Below, in pieces: positions 8,451-17,440 of a stretch of 64,000 bases of DNA (position 1 is the first letter of the stretch; each line of letters opens with the position of its first letter). The notes under the pieces were generated by a model. It ran no database searches. It had not been told where the DNA came from and worked only from the letters and a program-made list of their open reading frames with translations. This DNA comes from an uncultured Bacteroidales bacterium (lineage in GTDB: Bacteria; Bacteroidota; Bacteroidia; Bacteroidales; FEN-979), in contig CAIWMX010000095.1 in assembly GCA_903913885.1 (NCBI GenBank), forward strand, positions 1 through 64,000. The letters run 5' to 3'. The position numbers and the translations under genes were made by a program.

Positions 8451-9020
8451 ATGTATCTTTTCTTCGACACCGAAACGACCGGACTTCCGCAAAACTGGAA
8501 AGCACCTGTGTCAGACCTGCGAAACTGGCCCAGGATGGTTCAGCTTGCCTTTTTGCTGTACGACAAAAACGGCAATAAAATAGCGGGAGGCGATTATATC
8601 ATCAAACCTGCCGGGTTTACCATCCCGGCTGATGTATCGCGTATCCATGGGATCACACATGAGCGTGCCATGGAGGAAGGAAAGCCATTGGCGGCGGTTT
8701 TGGAGGATTTCCAGTCGTATATTGAGGAGTCGGAATACCTTGTGGCCCATAACATGAGCTTTGATGAAAAGATAGTGGGTGCAGAATTTCTACGAAATAA
8801 GATGCCCGATCATACTGCTTCCAGAAAAAAAATATGCACCATGCTGGGCTCGGTAAATTATTGCGCCATCAGGGGTCCCTATGGCAACAAATGGCCAAAA
8901 TTGTCGGAGCTGCACTACAAATTATTCAATACCGGTTTTGAGGAAGCCCACAATGCGGCGTATGATATCTCGGCAACAGCAAGGTGTTTCTGGGAATTGA
9001 AACGTCTGGGCATCATTTAG
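8451..9020 (+). CDS. DnaQ-like 3'-5' exonuclease (DEDDh)
   Basis: This is a stand-alone DEDDh exonuclease domain. ExoI is FFDTETTGLP at the N-terminus, ExoII is AHNMSFDEKI near residue 99, and ExoIII is HNAAYDISATA near residue 172, giving all four acidic residues and the histidine. At 189 residues it has no polymerase or UvrC-like fusion. It lies 15 bases before xseA and may share its transcript, which would fit a DNA repair or processing role. Whether it is the polymerase III epsilon subunit cannot be decided. Confidence 0.88.
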   Translation: MYLFFDTETTGLPQNWKAPVSDLRNWPRMVQLAFLLYDKNGNKIAGGDYIIKPAGFTIPADVSRIHGITHERAMEEGKPLAAVLEDFQSYIEESEYLVAHNMSFDEKIVGAEFLRNKMPDHTASRKKICTMLGSVNYCAIRGPYGNKWPKLSELHYKLFNTGFEEAHNAAYDISATARCFWELKRLGII

Positions 9021-9035
9021 CCCTTTGAGTCGATC

Positions 9036-10439
9036 ATGCCTGAAAAAATCAGCGACCGGACCATTTTCTCACTGTCGGAGGTGACCAGGAGCATCCAGAA
9101 AACCCTTTCTGAAAGGTACACGCGTACGTTCTGGGTCAAGGCGGAGATGAACAGGCTGAACCGTTACCCCCAGTCGGGCCATTGCTATCCTGACCTTGTC
9201 GAAAAGTTGGAAGGGAAGATCGTCGCCGAGATCAGGTCAACCATCTGGAAAGATGATTTTCAGCGCATCAACGACAACTTCCTGAAGGTTTTGCATGAGC
9301 CGCTGAAAAGCGGGATCAATATCCTGTTTTGCGCGAAGATCTCCTACAACCCAGTTCATGGGTTGAGCCTGTCGATTGTGGATATCGATCCGTCATACTC
9401 GCTTGGCGAGCTTGAAAAAGAAAAACAGCTTACCATTGAGAAGATCAGGCAGGAGGGAATCTTCAATGCCAACAAATCCCTGAAACCGGAACTCCTGCTA
9501 AAAAGAATCGCCATCATTTCGGTCGACACCAGCAAAGGATATTCCGATTTCAGGGCCGTTCTGGATGGTAACGAGTGGGGCTATCAATTTTTTCACATGC
9601 TCTTTCCATCGCTGCTACAGGGCGAACATGCCGTCGAATCGATCCTCGGCCAGCTTGACAGGATCAGGAAGGTCATCTGTCATTTCGACGCGGTGGCGAT
9701 CATCCGCGGCGGCGGCGGAGATGTCGGGCTGACCTGTTACAATCACTATGAGTTGTCAAGGGCAGTGGCCTTGTTCCCGATTCCCGTGATCACCGGCATC
9801 GGACATTCAACCAATGAAACCGTTGCGGAAATGATCGCCTACAAAAACGCCATCACGCCGACCGAACTGGCCGATTACCTGATCCAGCGGTTCCATAATT
9901 TCTCAGTTCCGCTGGGTAAGGCACAGGAATTTATTATTGAGCGGTTTTCATCGAGGATGAGGGAAGAAAAATTGCGCGTTTTGAACGCCGTGCGGTATTT
10001 CAAATCGGTGACCATCGCGAACCTTGCTGCAGGAAGGAGTCATATTCAGCATGAACTGTCTGCCCTTGCGCAGCAAACCGACTATCTGGTTAAACGCCGG
10101 CGACACGACCATGCATTGATTTTGTCGGGATTGCAAAAAAACAACCAGATGCTGATCCTCCGATGCAGCCAGCATGTAAGCCAGACGGCATACGAATTAA
10201 AAAAAGAGGTGATTTCGTTCCTTAAAGCAGGGAGCATTTCGCTTGGGGCCATCGAAAAAAACGTTGATTTAGTTGACCCGAAAAACGTGCTGAACCGGGG
10301 GTATAGCATTACCCTTGTCAACGGCAGGGTGTTGAAAAGTGCCGGAGACACCGTTGAAGGAACCATCCTGAAAACAATCCTCGCCGACGGGGAAATTATC
10401 AGTGTTACCACAACCATAAACAAAACTGACCAGCCATGA
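9036..10439 (+). CDS. xseA: Exodeoxyribonuclease VII large subunit
   Basis: XseA is the catalytic subunit of the single-strand exonuclease VII. The 467-residue protein has the N-terminal OB-fold (residues about 10-110, TFWVKAEMNRLNRYPQSGHCYPDL) and the catalytic Exonuc_VII_L domain with AIIRGGGGDVGLTCYNHYEL and PVITGIGHSTNETVAEMIAY. A long helical region follows. The gene overlaps xseB by four bases (ATGA), so the two subunits are translationally coupled. The N-terminal FSLSEVTRSIQ motif confirms the start. Confidence 0.95.
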   Translation: MPEKISDRTIFSLSEVTRSIQKTLSERYTRTFWVKAEMNRLNRYPQSGHCYPDLVEKLEGKIVAEIRSTIWKDDFQRINDNFLKVLHEPLKSGINILFCAKISYNPVHGLSLSIVDIDPSYSLGELEKEKQLTIEKIRQEGIFNANKSLKPELLLKRIAIISVDTSKGYSDFRAVLDGNEWGYQFFHMLFPSLLQGEHAVESILGQLDRIRKVICHFDAVAIIRGGGGDVGLTCYNHYELSRAVALFPIPVITGIGHSTNETVAEMIAYKNAITPTELADYLIQRFHNFSVPLGKAQEFIIERFSSRMREEKLRVLNAVRYFKSVTIANLAAGRSHIQHELSALAQQTDYLVKRRRHDHALILSGLQKNNQMLILRCSQHVSQTAYELKKEVISFLKAGSISLGAIEKNVDLVDPKNVLNRGYSITLVNGRVLKSAGDTVEGTILKTILADGEIISVTTTINKTDQP

Positions 10440-10648
10440 AGGAGAAACCAAACTACACGGAAGCCTTTGAAGAACTTCAGGAAATTGTCTCTGAAATTGA
10501 GCGGGGAGACATCTCTGTTGATGAATTATCTGATAAGGTAAAAAGAGCGGCAGTCCTGATTAAAATCTGCAAAAACAAACTCGCCGCAACCGAAGGCGAT
10601 GTAATCGCCATCCTCAAAGAACTCGAATCCAACGACACCCCCGGCTAA
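10436..10648 (+). CDS. xseB: Exodeoxyribonuclease VII small subunit
   Basis: The 70-residue protein carries the XseB pattern YTEAFEELQEIVSEIERGDISVDELSDKVKRA and is entirely helical, as expected for the subunit that binds the XseA stalk. Its ATG overlaps the xseA stop. A heptamer tandem tract starts four bases after its stop codon and reaches into the convergent radA gene. Confidence 0.95.
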   Translation: MKEKPNYTEAFEELQEIVSEIERGDISVDELSDKVKRAAVLIKICKNKLAATEGDVIAILKELESNDTPG

Positions 10649-10652
10649 AAAC

Positions 10653-10701
10653 CCCACGTCCTTCGTCCCTCGTCCCTCGTGCTTCGTAACACGTCCTACG
10701 T
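10653..10701. repeat. Heptamer tandem tract (CCYWCGT family, 7 units)
   Basis: Seven 7-bp units (CCCACGT, CCTTCGT, CCCTCGT, GCTTCGT and variants) fill the space between convergent xseB and radA. The radA stop codon TAG is made by the last unit on the minus strand. The same family recurs at 20372 and 58595. Confidence 0.85.
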
Positions 10702-12063
10702 AAACAGTTTCCTGTAAACATCCTCAATCCGCGACTCGGTGACGATTTTAATGGAATAGCGCTTGAAATCCAGTCCTTTGGTATTATACCTTGAGATGAA
10801 GATCCGTTCAAAACCGAGCTTGTCGGCTTCTGAAATCCGTTGTTCCACGCGGTTGATGGGACGGATTTCACCGCTCAGCCCAACCTCTGCTGCAAAACAG
10901 GTTTTTGAGTCGACCGGCGAGTCCTGGTTTGAGGAGAGCACGGCTGCCACTACGGCAAGGTCGATGGCAGGGTCGTCAACCTTGATGCCGCCTGCTATGT
11001 TGAGGAAAACATCCTTGTGGCCGAGCCTGAACCCGCTGCGTTTCTCCAGTACGGCAAGCAGCATGTTGAGGCGCCTCACGTCGAAACCGGTGGTCGAACG
11101 CTGGGGTGTGCCATACACGGCACTGCTTACCAGGGCCTGGGTTTCGATCAGCATGGGGCGCTGCCCCTCGATCATGGCGGCGATCGCGATGCCGCTTACC
11201 TGTTCGTCGCGCTGGCTGAGCAATATTTCCGAAGGGTTTGAGACTTCCCGGAGGCCGGTATCGTTCATTTCATAGATCCCGAGCTCTGATGTTGACCCGA
11301 AGCGGTTTTTGAGCGAACGCAGGATGCGGTAGCCGTAATTCCGGTCGCCTTCAAACTGCAATACCGTATCAACCATGTGTTCGAGGATCTTGGGGCCTGC
11401 AAGGCTGCCATCCTTGGTAATATGCCCGATAAGGAAGACCGGGGTGTTGGTGATCTTTGAATATTTCTGAAGCCCGGCAGCACACTCCTTGATCTGCGAA
11501 ACGCTGCCGGCCGATGAGTCGATGAGATCGGTTTGCAGGGTTTGAATGGAATCGACCACAATGATGCCCGGATGCAGCGACTCAAGGTGTCTGTAAATGG
11601 CTTCGGTGTTGGTTTCGGTAAGGATATAACAGTTTTCGTTCCGGCTTCCTAGTCGTTCGGCCCTCATTTTAATCTGCTGGTCGCTCTCCTCGCCGCTGAT
11701 ATACAGGATTTTCTGGTCGGCACACTTCATGGCCACCTGCAACATCAGCGTCGACTTTCCAATCCCGGGCTCGCCCCCGATCAGGGTAAGCGAACCTGCA
11801 ACAAGGCCCCCGCCAAGCACCCGGTTGAGTTCCTGGTCATGTGTGTTGATGCGGGCTTCATGGCTGAAAACGACTTCAGATATCTTTACAGGAACCACTG
11901 ACCTGGGATCACGGATCCCCGACGCCATGGACCCTTTCTCTTCACGTTGAATCACCTCTTCCACGAACGTGTTCCACTCGCCGCAGGCATTGCATTTGCC
12001 CATCCACTTGGGGGACTGTACGCCACAACTCTGGCAGAAAAAGGCGGTTTTGACCTTGGACAT
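10696..12063 (-). CDS. radA: DNA repair protein RadA (Sms)
   Basis: RadA is a RecA-like hexameric helicase that extends recombination intermediates during repair. The 455-residue protein has the N-terminal C4 zinc finger (FCQSCGVQSPKWMGKCNACGEWN), Walker A GGEPGIGKST near residue 95, the RadA-specific KNRFGS motif, and a Lon-protease-like C-terminal domain without a proteolytic centre. The start is the ATG just before the zinc finger. An octamer tandem tract lies immediately upstream and occupies the promoter or leader region. Confidence 0.96.
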   Translation of the reverse strand: MSKVKTAFFCQSCGVQSPKWMGKCNACGEWNTFVEEVIQREEKGSMASGIRDPRSVVPVKISEVVFSHEARINTHDQELNRVLGGGLVAGSLTLIGGEPGIGKSTLMLQVAMKCADQKILYISGEESDQQIKMRAERLGSRNENCYILTETNTEAIYRHLESLHPGIIVVDSIQTLQTDLIDSSAGSVSQIKECAAGLQKYSKITNTPVFLIGHITKDGSLAGPKILEHMVDTVLQFEGDRNYGYRILRSLKNRFGSTSELGIYEMNDTGLREVSNPSEILLSQRDEQVSGIAIAAMIEGQRPMLIETQALVSSAVYGTPQRSTTGFDVRRLNMLLAVLEKRSGFRLGHKDVFLNIAGGIKVDDPAIDLAVVAAVLSSNQDSPVDSKTCFAAEVGLSGEIRPINRVEQRISEADKLGFERIFISRYNTKGLDFKRYSIKIVTESRIEDVYRKLFT

Positions 12064-12068
12064 GATAG

Positions 12069-12156
12069 ATGGTAAAATGGTGAAATGGTGAAATTGTAAA
12101 ATTGTAAAATGGTAAAATGGTAAAATGGTGAAATGGTAAAATGGTAAAATGGTAAA
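12069..12156. repeat. Octamer tandem tract (ATGGTAAA family, 11 units)
   Basis: Eleven octamers (ATGGTAAA, ATGGTGAA, ATTGTAAA) begin six bases upstream of the radA start codon. Unit type and copy number match the tract at 4783. Confidence 0.9.
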
Positions 12157-12206
12157 ATTGGATCTTAGGGGTGGTTGGGAGGTGAGATTATGGATTGGGT
12201 TGGTTT

Positions 12207-12704
12207 TTACAAATGAACTTTTTGGGCGAGTTCGATGGTGTGGCTGGTAGAGTAACCTTTTGTAAGTTCGATGGTCACCACTTCGCCGCCGCGGGCTTTT
12301 ACCACATCGGAGCCAACGATTTCTTTGCCATCGTAATCTTTTCCTTTAACAAGCACATCGGGCTGTACGAATTTGATCAGTTCGAGGGGGGTGTTTTCAT
12401 CAAACACGACGATGGCGTCGACAAATGACAATGCTGCCAGGATCACCGCGCGCGCCTCCTCTTTGTTTACAGGGCGATGGGCTCCCTTGATCCGTCTTAC
12501 CGAATCATCTGAATTAAGTCCGACGATGAGGATATCGCCCAGCTCGCGTGCCTGGGAAAGATACTCGATATGCCCAAGGTGCAGCACATCAAAGCATCCA
12601 TTGCTGAAAACGATCTTTTTATCTTTGAAACGCCAAACTGCAAGTTGATGCTGAAGATGGTCCCAGGTGTATATTTTTGCCCTGATCTGATTAAGCCTTT
12701 CCAT
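12207..12704 (-). CDS. rfaE2: HldE-type D-beta-D-heptose 1-phosphate adenylyltransferase
   Basis: This cytidylyltransferase-fold enzyme would transfer AMP to heptose 1-phosphate to make ADP-heptose for lipopolysaccharide. The 165-residue protein matches the C-terminal half of HldE: SNGCFDVLHLGHIEYLSQAR with the HxGH motif, then LVKGKDYDGKEIVG. The kinase half is absent from this gene, as in organisms with split HldE enzymes. It overlaps the upstream membrane-protein gene by 14 bases. Related family members activate other phosphosugars or glycerol phosphate, so the substrate is inferred. Confidence 0.85.
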   Translation of the reverse strand: MERLNQIRAKIYTWDHLQHQLAVWRFKDKKIVFSNGCFDVLHLGHIEYLSQARELGDILIVGLNSDDSVRRIKGAHRPVNKEEARAVILAALSFVDAIVVFDENTPLELIKFVQPDVLVKGKDYDGKEIVGSDVVKARGGEVVTIELTKGYSTSHTIELAQKVHL

Positions 12705-13746
12705 TGGTTTCCTTGTTGAATGAAAGTAAAATTAATGAAATTCCTCCGACCACCATGATCATGGTGGTTTGGGCGGTCCATGAGATCCACCCCAGGGCAA
12801 GCCCGGTTGTCCGGGTGATCCCGTACAATAACAATGTTTCCTGGATAATCGCAGGGTAAAGCCCGATGCCCCCGGGGGTAACCATGATCCCGACACTTCC
12901 CAGCACAAGGCAGGAAAGCCCCGCACCCGGGCTGAGCGCTCCTGTTTCGGGGAAGCAGAAGAAGCAAACATAGATCATGAAAAAATAGAGCGTCCAGATG
13001 GCAATGGAATAGAACACAAACAGCCCGGGTTTGCGGATCTGGCTAAGGGATTTTAGTCCTTCCCAGAAACCAAGGACCACCCTGGTAATTTTCTGAAACA
13101 GGTGGGACCCCGCGATCTTTTTCCGCAACAGGAAAATTACACCTATCGCCAGGAGCAGTAGCACCACACCCGAGAGGATAAAAACCTTACTGAAAATCGG
13201 ATTCTGGAATTTTTCAGTCACCCACTCCATAAATTTCGGATAGATGTTGGTGTTCAGGTAATGGCCAATGGTGCCTGCCTGGGTTCCTACCATCAGAAAA
13301 AACAGGAGTATGAATATAATCATGTCGATGGTACGTTCGGTTATCACAGTACCGAACGATTTATTGAAGGGGATCTTTTCATACCTGGAGAGGATCCCGC
13401 AGCGGGTAACCTCGCCCAGGCGCGGAAATGCCATGTTCGCGAAATAACCGACCATCACTGCAAAGAAGGTGTTTTTAAAGGAGGGATGATACCCCATGGG
13501 ATCAAAGAAAAGCATCCAACGCAAGGCACGAAGCACGTGGCTTAAAATGCCCATGCTGATGGCAAGAATGACCCAGTTGTAATTGGCCGTCCTGAATGAA
13601 TGAATGATCTGGGTCCGTTCTTCCGGGGTTAACCCTCGCAGCGACAACCAGATAATGAAAAGCCCAAGGCCCAGGAAAACAGTAAATTTAATGAAGGTAG
13701 CCAACCTGTTTTTCCGGGGCATTTCTTCGGTAAGGATTTCGGTCAT
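12691..13746 (-). CDS. Lysylphosphatidylglycerol synthase TM-region / UPF0104 flippase-like protein
   Basis: The 351-residue protein has about eight membrane segments and family motifs: LRALRW near residue 67, [14 protein letters not shown] in the middle, and [16 protein letters not shown] near the C-terminus. Related integral membrane proteins flip or modify lipids. The lysyl-transferase domain of MprF is absent. It sits between panD and an ADP-heptose-type enzyme with short overlaps on both sides, so all three are probably one transcript. A role in envelope lipid transport is inference only. Confidence 0.82.
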   Translation of the reverse strand: MTEILTEEMPRKNRLATFIKFTVFLGLGLFIIWLSLRGLTPEERTQIIHSFRTANYNWVILAISMGILSHVLRALRWMLFFDPMGYHPSFKNTFFAVMVGYFANMAFPRLGEVTRCGILSRYEKIPFNKSFGTVITERTIDMIIFILLFFLMVGTQAGTIGHYLNTNIYPKFMEWVTEKFQNPIFSKVFILSGVVLLLLAIGVIFLLRKKIAGSHLFQKITRVVLGFWEGLKSLSQIRKPGLFVFYSIAIWTLYFFMIYVCFFCFPETGALSPGAGLSCLVLGSVGIMVTPGGIGLYPAIIQETLLLYGITRTTGLALGWISWTAQTTMIMVVGGISLILLSFNKETNGKA

Positions 13747-14114
13747 TCCCGCGGTGTTTTACCCTTGATAAGTTTATTGTTTGCATCAGGAAATGCGATG
13801 GAAGGCTTGAACTGTTTGGCTTCTTCAAAATCCATCGCGGCATATGAGACAATGATTACCAGGTCGTTGGGTAAAAATTTCCGCGCTGCGGCCCCGTTCA
13901 GACAGATGACTCCGCTTGCGCGTTCTCCTTTGATTACGTATGTTTCAATCCGTTCGCCATTGTTGATGTTTAAAACCTGTACCTTTTCAAATTCAATCAG
14001 GTTCGATTCGTTCATCAGATCTTCGTCAATCGTAATACTGCCAACATAGTTGATGTTGGCCTCGGTGACGGTGGCACGATGGATTTTCGATTTTAAAACT
14101 TGAATCTGCATCAT
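13743..14114 (-). CDS. panD: Aspartate 1-decarboxylase proenzyme
   Basis: PanD makes beta-alanine from aspartate for pantothenate. It is a pyruvoyl enzyme made by self-cleavage before a serine, visible here in [10 protein letters not shown]. With the second methionine (14111) as start, the cleavage falls between residues 24 and 25, exactly as in the classical enzyme. The first ATG at 14114 adds one residue. The length of about 123 residues is normal. panC lies immediately upstream on the same strand with a nine-base gap. Confidence 0.95.
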   Translation of the reverse strand: MMQIQVLKSKIHRATVTEANINYVGSITIDEDLMNESNLIEFEKVQVLNINNGERIETYVIKGERASGVICLNGAAARKFLPNDLVIIVSYAAMDFEEAKQFKPSIAFPDANNKLIKGKTPRE

Positions 14115-14123
14115 GCGGCAAAA

Positions 14124-14975
14124 TTACAAAAAAAGTTCAATATTGTCGATCAGACGAACATCGCCAAGAAAAACCGCCGCAAAAACCATCCCCCGCTCCT
14201 TATGGCTCCAGTTTTCAAGGGGCACGAGGGTTTCCCGGTCGCCGATTTCGAGATATTCAATACGCAGGTCAGGGGTTTCCTGGATTTTCTTCATGGCCCA
14301 TTCTTTAAGTGCCTTTACAGGCATTTTCCCTGCTTTTTCCTTCATTTTCGACAATACCTGGTAAATTTCAGGCGCCTGGCTTCGTTCAGCAATAGTCAGG
14401 CGCATGTTGCGCGAACTCATAGCCAGGCCGTCAGGCTCGCGTACTGTTTCACAGGCGATGATCGCGACAGGGAGTTTAAGTGAATTGACCATGTGGCGGA
14501 TGATGGCCAATTGCTGGAAGTCTTTTTTCCCGAAATAGGCCCGGGTTGGGTTTACAACGGCAAATAATTTATTCACGATGGTTGCCACCCCCTTAAAATG
14601 TCCGGGTCGGAATTTCCCTTCCATAACTTTATCAAGCAATCCAAATTCAAGGTCAATGCCTTCAGTTTCTCCTTCCGGGTACATTTCGGCGGCCGTGGGT
14701 GCAAAGAGTACATCGCAGCCGCTTGCCCTGAGCAGTTTGGCATCACGGGCCAGTGTTCGCGGGTATTTTTCCAGGTCTTCCTTGTTGTTGAACTGGGTAG
14801 GGTTCACAAAGATGCTGCAGACCGTCAGCATATTCTCCGTTTTTGACCGGTTCACGAGGGAGATATGGCCCTCATGCAGGGCGCCCATGGTGGGTACGAA
14901 CCCGATGCTGTAACCCTTCTCCGCTTTGCCGGCGAGGTATTCCCGTGTTTCCCTGATGGTGGTAAATTGCTTCAT
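14124..14975 (-). CDS. panC: Pantothenate synthetase
   Basis: PanC joins pantoate to beta-alanine using ATP. Starting at ATG 14975 (MKQFTTIRETREY) gives 283 residues, the usual length. Motifs are PTMGALHEGHISLV with the HxGH nucleotide-binding signature, GKKDFQQLAIIRHMV and MSSRNMRL. The 44 extra residues in the ORF track lie in the leader region. With panD next to it, both late steps of pantothenate supply are encoded together. Confidence 0.96.
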   Translation of the reverse strand: MKQFTTIRETREYLAGKAEKGYSIGFVPTMGALHEGHISLVNRSKTENMLTVCSIFVNPTQFNNKEDLEKYPRTLARDAKLLRASGCDVLFAPTAAEMYPEGETEGIDLEFGLLDKVMEGKFRPGHFKGVATIVNKLFAVVNPTRAYFGKKDFQQLAIIRHMVNSLKLPVAIIACETVREPDGLAMSSRNMRLTIAERSQAPEIYQVLSKMKEKAGKMPVKALKEWAMKKIQETPDLRIEYLEIGDRETLVPLENWSHKERGMVFAAVFLGDVRLIDNIELFL

Positions 14976-15054
14976 GCCTGGTGTGTTATCAGGAACTGGC
15001 TGGCTGGAAAATACTTCAGGCCGGTCGTTCTTTCTCTGCTTGTTGCAAAAGTGC

Positions 15055-15090
15055 AAAAAAAAACCGTCCGCGCGGTACGGGACGGTTTTT
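15055..15090 (-). terminator. Rho-independent terminator between amtB and panC
   Basis: AAACCGTCC (15061-15069) pairs with GGACGGTTT (15080-15088). An A-run on the left gives the T-run needed for minus-strand termination of amtB. A T-run on the right means it could work in both directions. Confidence 0.75.
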
Positions 15091-15107
15091 TGGTGTTTGA
15101 ATATCAA

Positions 15108-16337
15108 TTACAGTGATCCTTCGTCGTAAGCTTTTTCACCATGAAGCGCCACATCAAGGCCTGCTTTTTCTTCGCCTTCCGAAACCCTTACACGGGTTAC
15201 CAGGTTGATCAGGGCAAGCATGATGTAGGTGAATATGAAGGCATAAGCTGATGCAGCTACTACCGTGATAAGCTGCTTGAAGAAGAAGGAGGTTTGTCCG
15301 TACCACAACCCGTTTGTTACAACGGCAGGGTTAACAGCACTATAGGCAAAAACGCCAAGAAGGATCGTGCCAAGCACGCCGCCGATCCCGTGTACACCCC
15401 ACACGTCGAGGGCATCGTCCCATTTTAACTTGTTCTTTAATTGCACTGCCAGGTAGCATGTGGCACCGGCCGCAATTCCTATAAGGGGTGCCGACCACAT
15501 GGGCACAAAGCCCGCACAGGGCGTTATCGTGGCCAACCCGGCAATCGAACCTGTGAGCAACCCGAGAAGTTTGGGCCTGCCTTCCCTGATCCACTCGATG
15601 GCTACCCATGCCGCCGTTGCAAAGGATGCTGCAACATCGGTGTTGATGAAAGCCAGCGCGGTGATCTTATCCACCTGCAATTCGCTGCCGGCGTTGAAAC
15701 CATACCAGCCAAACCAAAGCAGGCCGCTACCGATGGCAACCAGTGGAATACTGTTCGGGGTTGAATTTTTATCGCTCCGCGCACCCACATAGAAAACAGA
15801 AGCCAGTGCGGCAAAACCAGCCGTAGCGTGTACCACGATACCACCTGCAAAATCAAGAACACCCCATTGGGCGAGCAGGCCGTTGCCCCAGATCATGTGT
15901 ACGAACGGGTAGTAAACCATGATCTGCCATACCGTGAGGAAGATCATGTACGACCTGAACGTGACCCGGTTGACAAAGGCACCGGTGATGAGGGCAGGGG
16001 TGATAATGGCGAACATCATCTGGTAAACGAAGAAAACGATTTCAGGAATTTTCCCGTTGCCGGAATACATTGAATCAATGGTGACACCATTCAGGAAAGC
16101 CTTGTCGAAGTTCCCGAAAATGCCTCCCGCCCCGCCGCTGAAACAGAGCGAATAGCCGAAGATAAACCATAGAACCGTTGTCCAGCCCAGCGATGCAAAA
16201 CTCTGGATCATGATCCCGAGAATGTTTCGCTTGGTGGCCAATCCACCGTAGAAAAACGCCAGAGCCGGCGTCATTAACATCACCAGACTTGCCGATAACA
16301 GCATAAAGCCGGTTGAACCTACATCAATTGTTCCCAT
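15108..16337 (-). CDS. amtB: Ammonium transporter
   Basis: AmtB conducts ammonium across the inner membrane. The 409-residue protein has about eleven membrane segments and both conserved pore histidines, in GIVVHATAGFAAL and VWGVHGIGGVLGT, plus the family stretch ALAFFYGGLATKRNILG near the N-terminus. No glnK/PII gene lies beside it. Instead an outer-membrane protein gene lies upstream on the same strand, 79 bases away. A strong hairpin terminator follows the stop codon. Confidence 0.95.
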   Translation of the reverse strand: MGTIDVGSTGFMLLSASLVMLMTPALAFFYGGLATKRNILGIMIQSFASLGWTTVLWFIFGYSLCFSGGAGGIFGNFDKAFLNGVTIDSMYSGNGKIPEIVFFVYQMMFAIITPALITGAFVNRVTFRSYMIFLTVWQIMVYYPFVHMIWGNGLLAQWGVLDFAGGIVVHATAGFAALASVFYVGARSDKNSTPNSIPLVAIGSGLLWFGWYGFNAGSELQVDKITALAFINTDVAASFATAAWVAIEWIREGRPKLLGLLTGSIAGLATITPCAGFVPMWSAPLIGIAAGATCYLAVQLKNKLKWDDALDVWGVHGIGGVLGTILLGVFAYSAVNPAVVTNGLWYGQTSFFFKQLITVVAASAYAFIFTYIMLALINLVTRVRVSEGEEKAGLDVALHGEKAYDEGSL

Positions 16338-16346
16338 TGTAGTTTA

Positions 16347-16420
16347 ATTAAAAATTAAAAATTAAAAATTACGAATTTCACAATTTCACAATTTCGCTAC
16401 CTCGCTACCTCGCAACCTAT
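16347..16420. repeat. Compound heptamer/octamer tract upstream of amtB
   Basis: ATTAAAA units (16347-16371) are followed by octamers AATTTCAC x2, AATTTCGC, TACCTCGC x2 and AACCTATA. The last unit supplies the TAG stop codon of the upstream minus-strand gene. The octamers are the reverse complement of the family at 22363. Confidence 0.8.
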
Positions 16421-17241
16421 AGGGTTATTCCAAACACCATAAACACACTCTGCGATTGCGGATTGGTTATGAGGGAGCCATTTACCGGGATGGCAAAATC
16501 TTTGGTGACGGTGATTGTCCTTGACACGGTGAGGCCGGTATTGACGACACCGCCGTAGGGGCCGTACCAGCCTGAGCCGAACGGAATCCCGCCGATAAAC
16601 GGTTTCACGCCAAAACCCTTTACATTGAATTGCCAGGAAGCCTCAAAATAGGTGGAATAGTTGTTGGAGCTGCCTGCTCCATAAACGCCGGCTGCATCTT
16701 TTCCTTTATCATCGCCGTATACAAGCGTTCCGGCATAAAGCTGGAGCGGGAATTTTTCCGGTCCTGCCCAGGAGAGGCATACTTCAACCGTATGACCAGT
16801 GTTGCTGTTTTTAAAATTGAAATAGCGGCTCCCGTTGTTAGGATCAAGGGGATTGGGGATGAAATAGTCGTAAGCCATGAGGGTAAAGCCTTTCAACGAA
16901 TAGGAAAGGAAAAAATCGAATTCGCTGTAATGGCCCATGTTGACAACGGCAGAACCGACCTGTTGCGAATACTGGCCCAGACCGTACGAACCCCAGAATC
17001 CTGCCTTGAAACCGGCGACGGAAAAGGCTACGGAAGGCTGAACGGCGGGGGAGTTGCCGTAATCCGCGCCCCGCCAGATGTAACGGCTTACAACATCGGC
17101 GCCGACGCTGAAAGCAGGGGCGCTCCCGGTCTTATCCTCCATCTTGTTCTCATCCTGAAGCTGGGCATATCCGCAAGTCGAAAATACCAGTACAATTCCT
17201 GTAAGGATAAGGGTTCTGATAAGGGTAGATGATCGTTTCAT
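16417..17241 (-). CDS. Putative outer-membrane protein, TorF/Gcw_chp-like
   Basis: The product starts MKRSSTLIRTLILTGIVLVFSTCGYAQ, a signal peptide. It continues with repeated amphipathic strands such as FSVGADVVSRYIWRGADYGNSPAVQPSVAF, the pattern of the Gcw_chp/TorF putative porin family, and ends in a terminal strand FGITL. I chose the ATG at 17241 over 17274 so that the signal peptide is first. Its place next to amtB suggests the two cooperate in nitrogen uptake, but this is inference. The TAG stop is part of a tandem repeat unit. Confidence 0.7.
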   Translation of the reverse strand: MKRSSTLIRTLILTGIVLVFSTCGYAQLQDENKMEDKTGSAPAFSVGADVVSRYIWRGADYGNSPAVQPSVAFSVAGFKAGFWGSYGLGQYSQQVGSAVVNMGHYSEFDFFLSYSLKGFTLMAYDYFIPNPLDPNNGSRYFNFKNSNTGHTVEVCLSWAGPEKFPLQLYAGTLVYGDDKGKDAAGVYGAGSSNNYSTYFEASWQFNVKGFGVKPFIGGIPFGSGWYGPYGGVVNTGLTVSRTITVTKDFAIPVNGSLITNPQSQSVFMVFGITL

Positions 17242-17288
17242 TGACATGTGATTTGTTATTGTTTTCACATGCAATGTTAGGGTGATCG

Positions 17289-17296
17289 CAAAAATA
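17289..17296 (-). promoter_or_regulatory. Candidate -7 box for the TorF-like gene
   Basis: Minus-strand TATTTTTG matches TAnnTTTG, 47 bases upstream of the chosen ATG. Confidence 0.4.
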
Positions 17297-17407
17297 GTGC
17301 AATACCGTATACTACTGAAAAATAGTGCCGGAAATCCCTCAGACCTTCTAAGGGTTTAACGTATGGCTTTGACTCCACTCCCAAAACATAAACACTCCTC
17401 TCCTTCC

Positions 17408-17435
17408 TGCCTGTTGCCTACTGCCTACTGCCTCT
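17408..17435. repeat. Short heptamer tract (TGCCTAC family)
   Basis: Four units (TGCCTGT, TGCCTAC, TGCCTAC, TGCCTCT) end six bases from the stop codon of the response regulator gene. Confidence 0.65.
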
Positions 17436-17440
17436 CCTCC

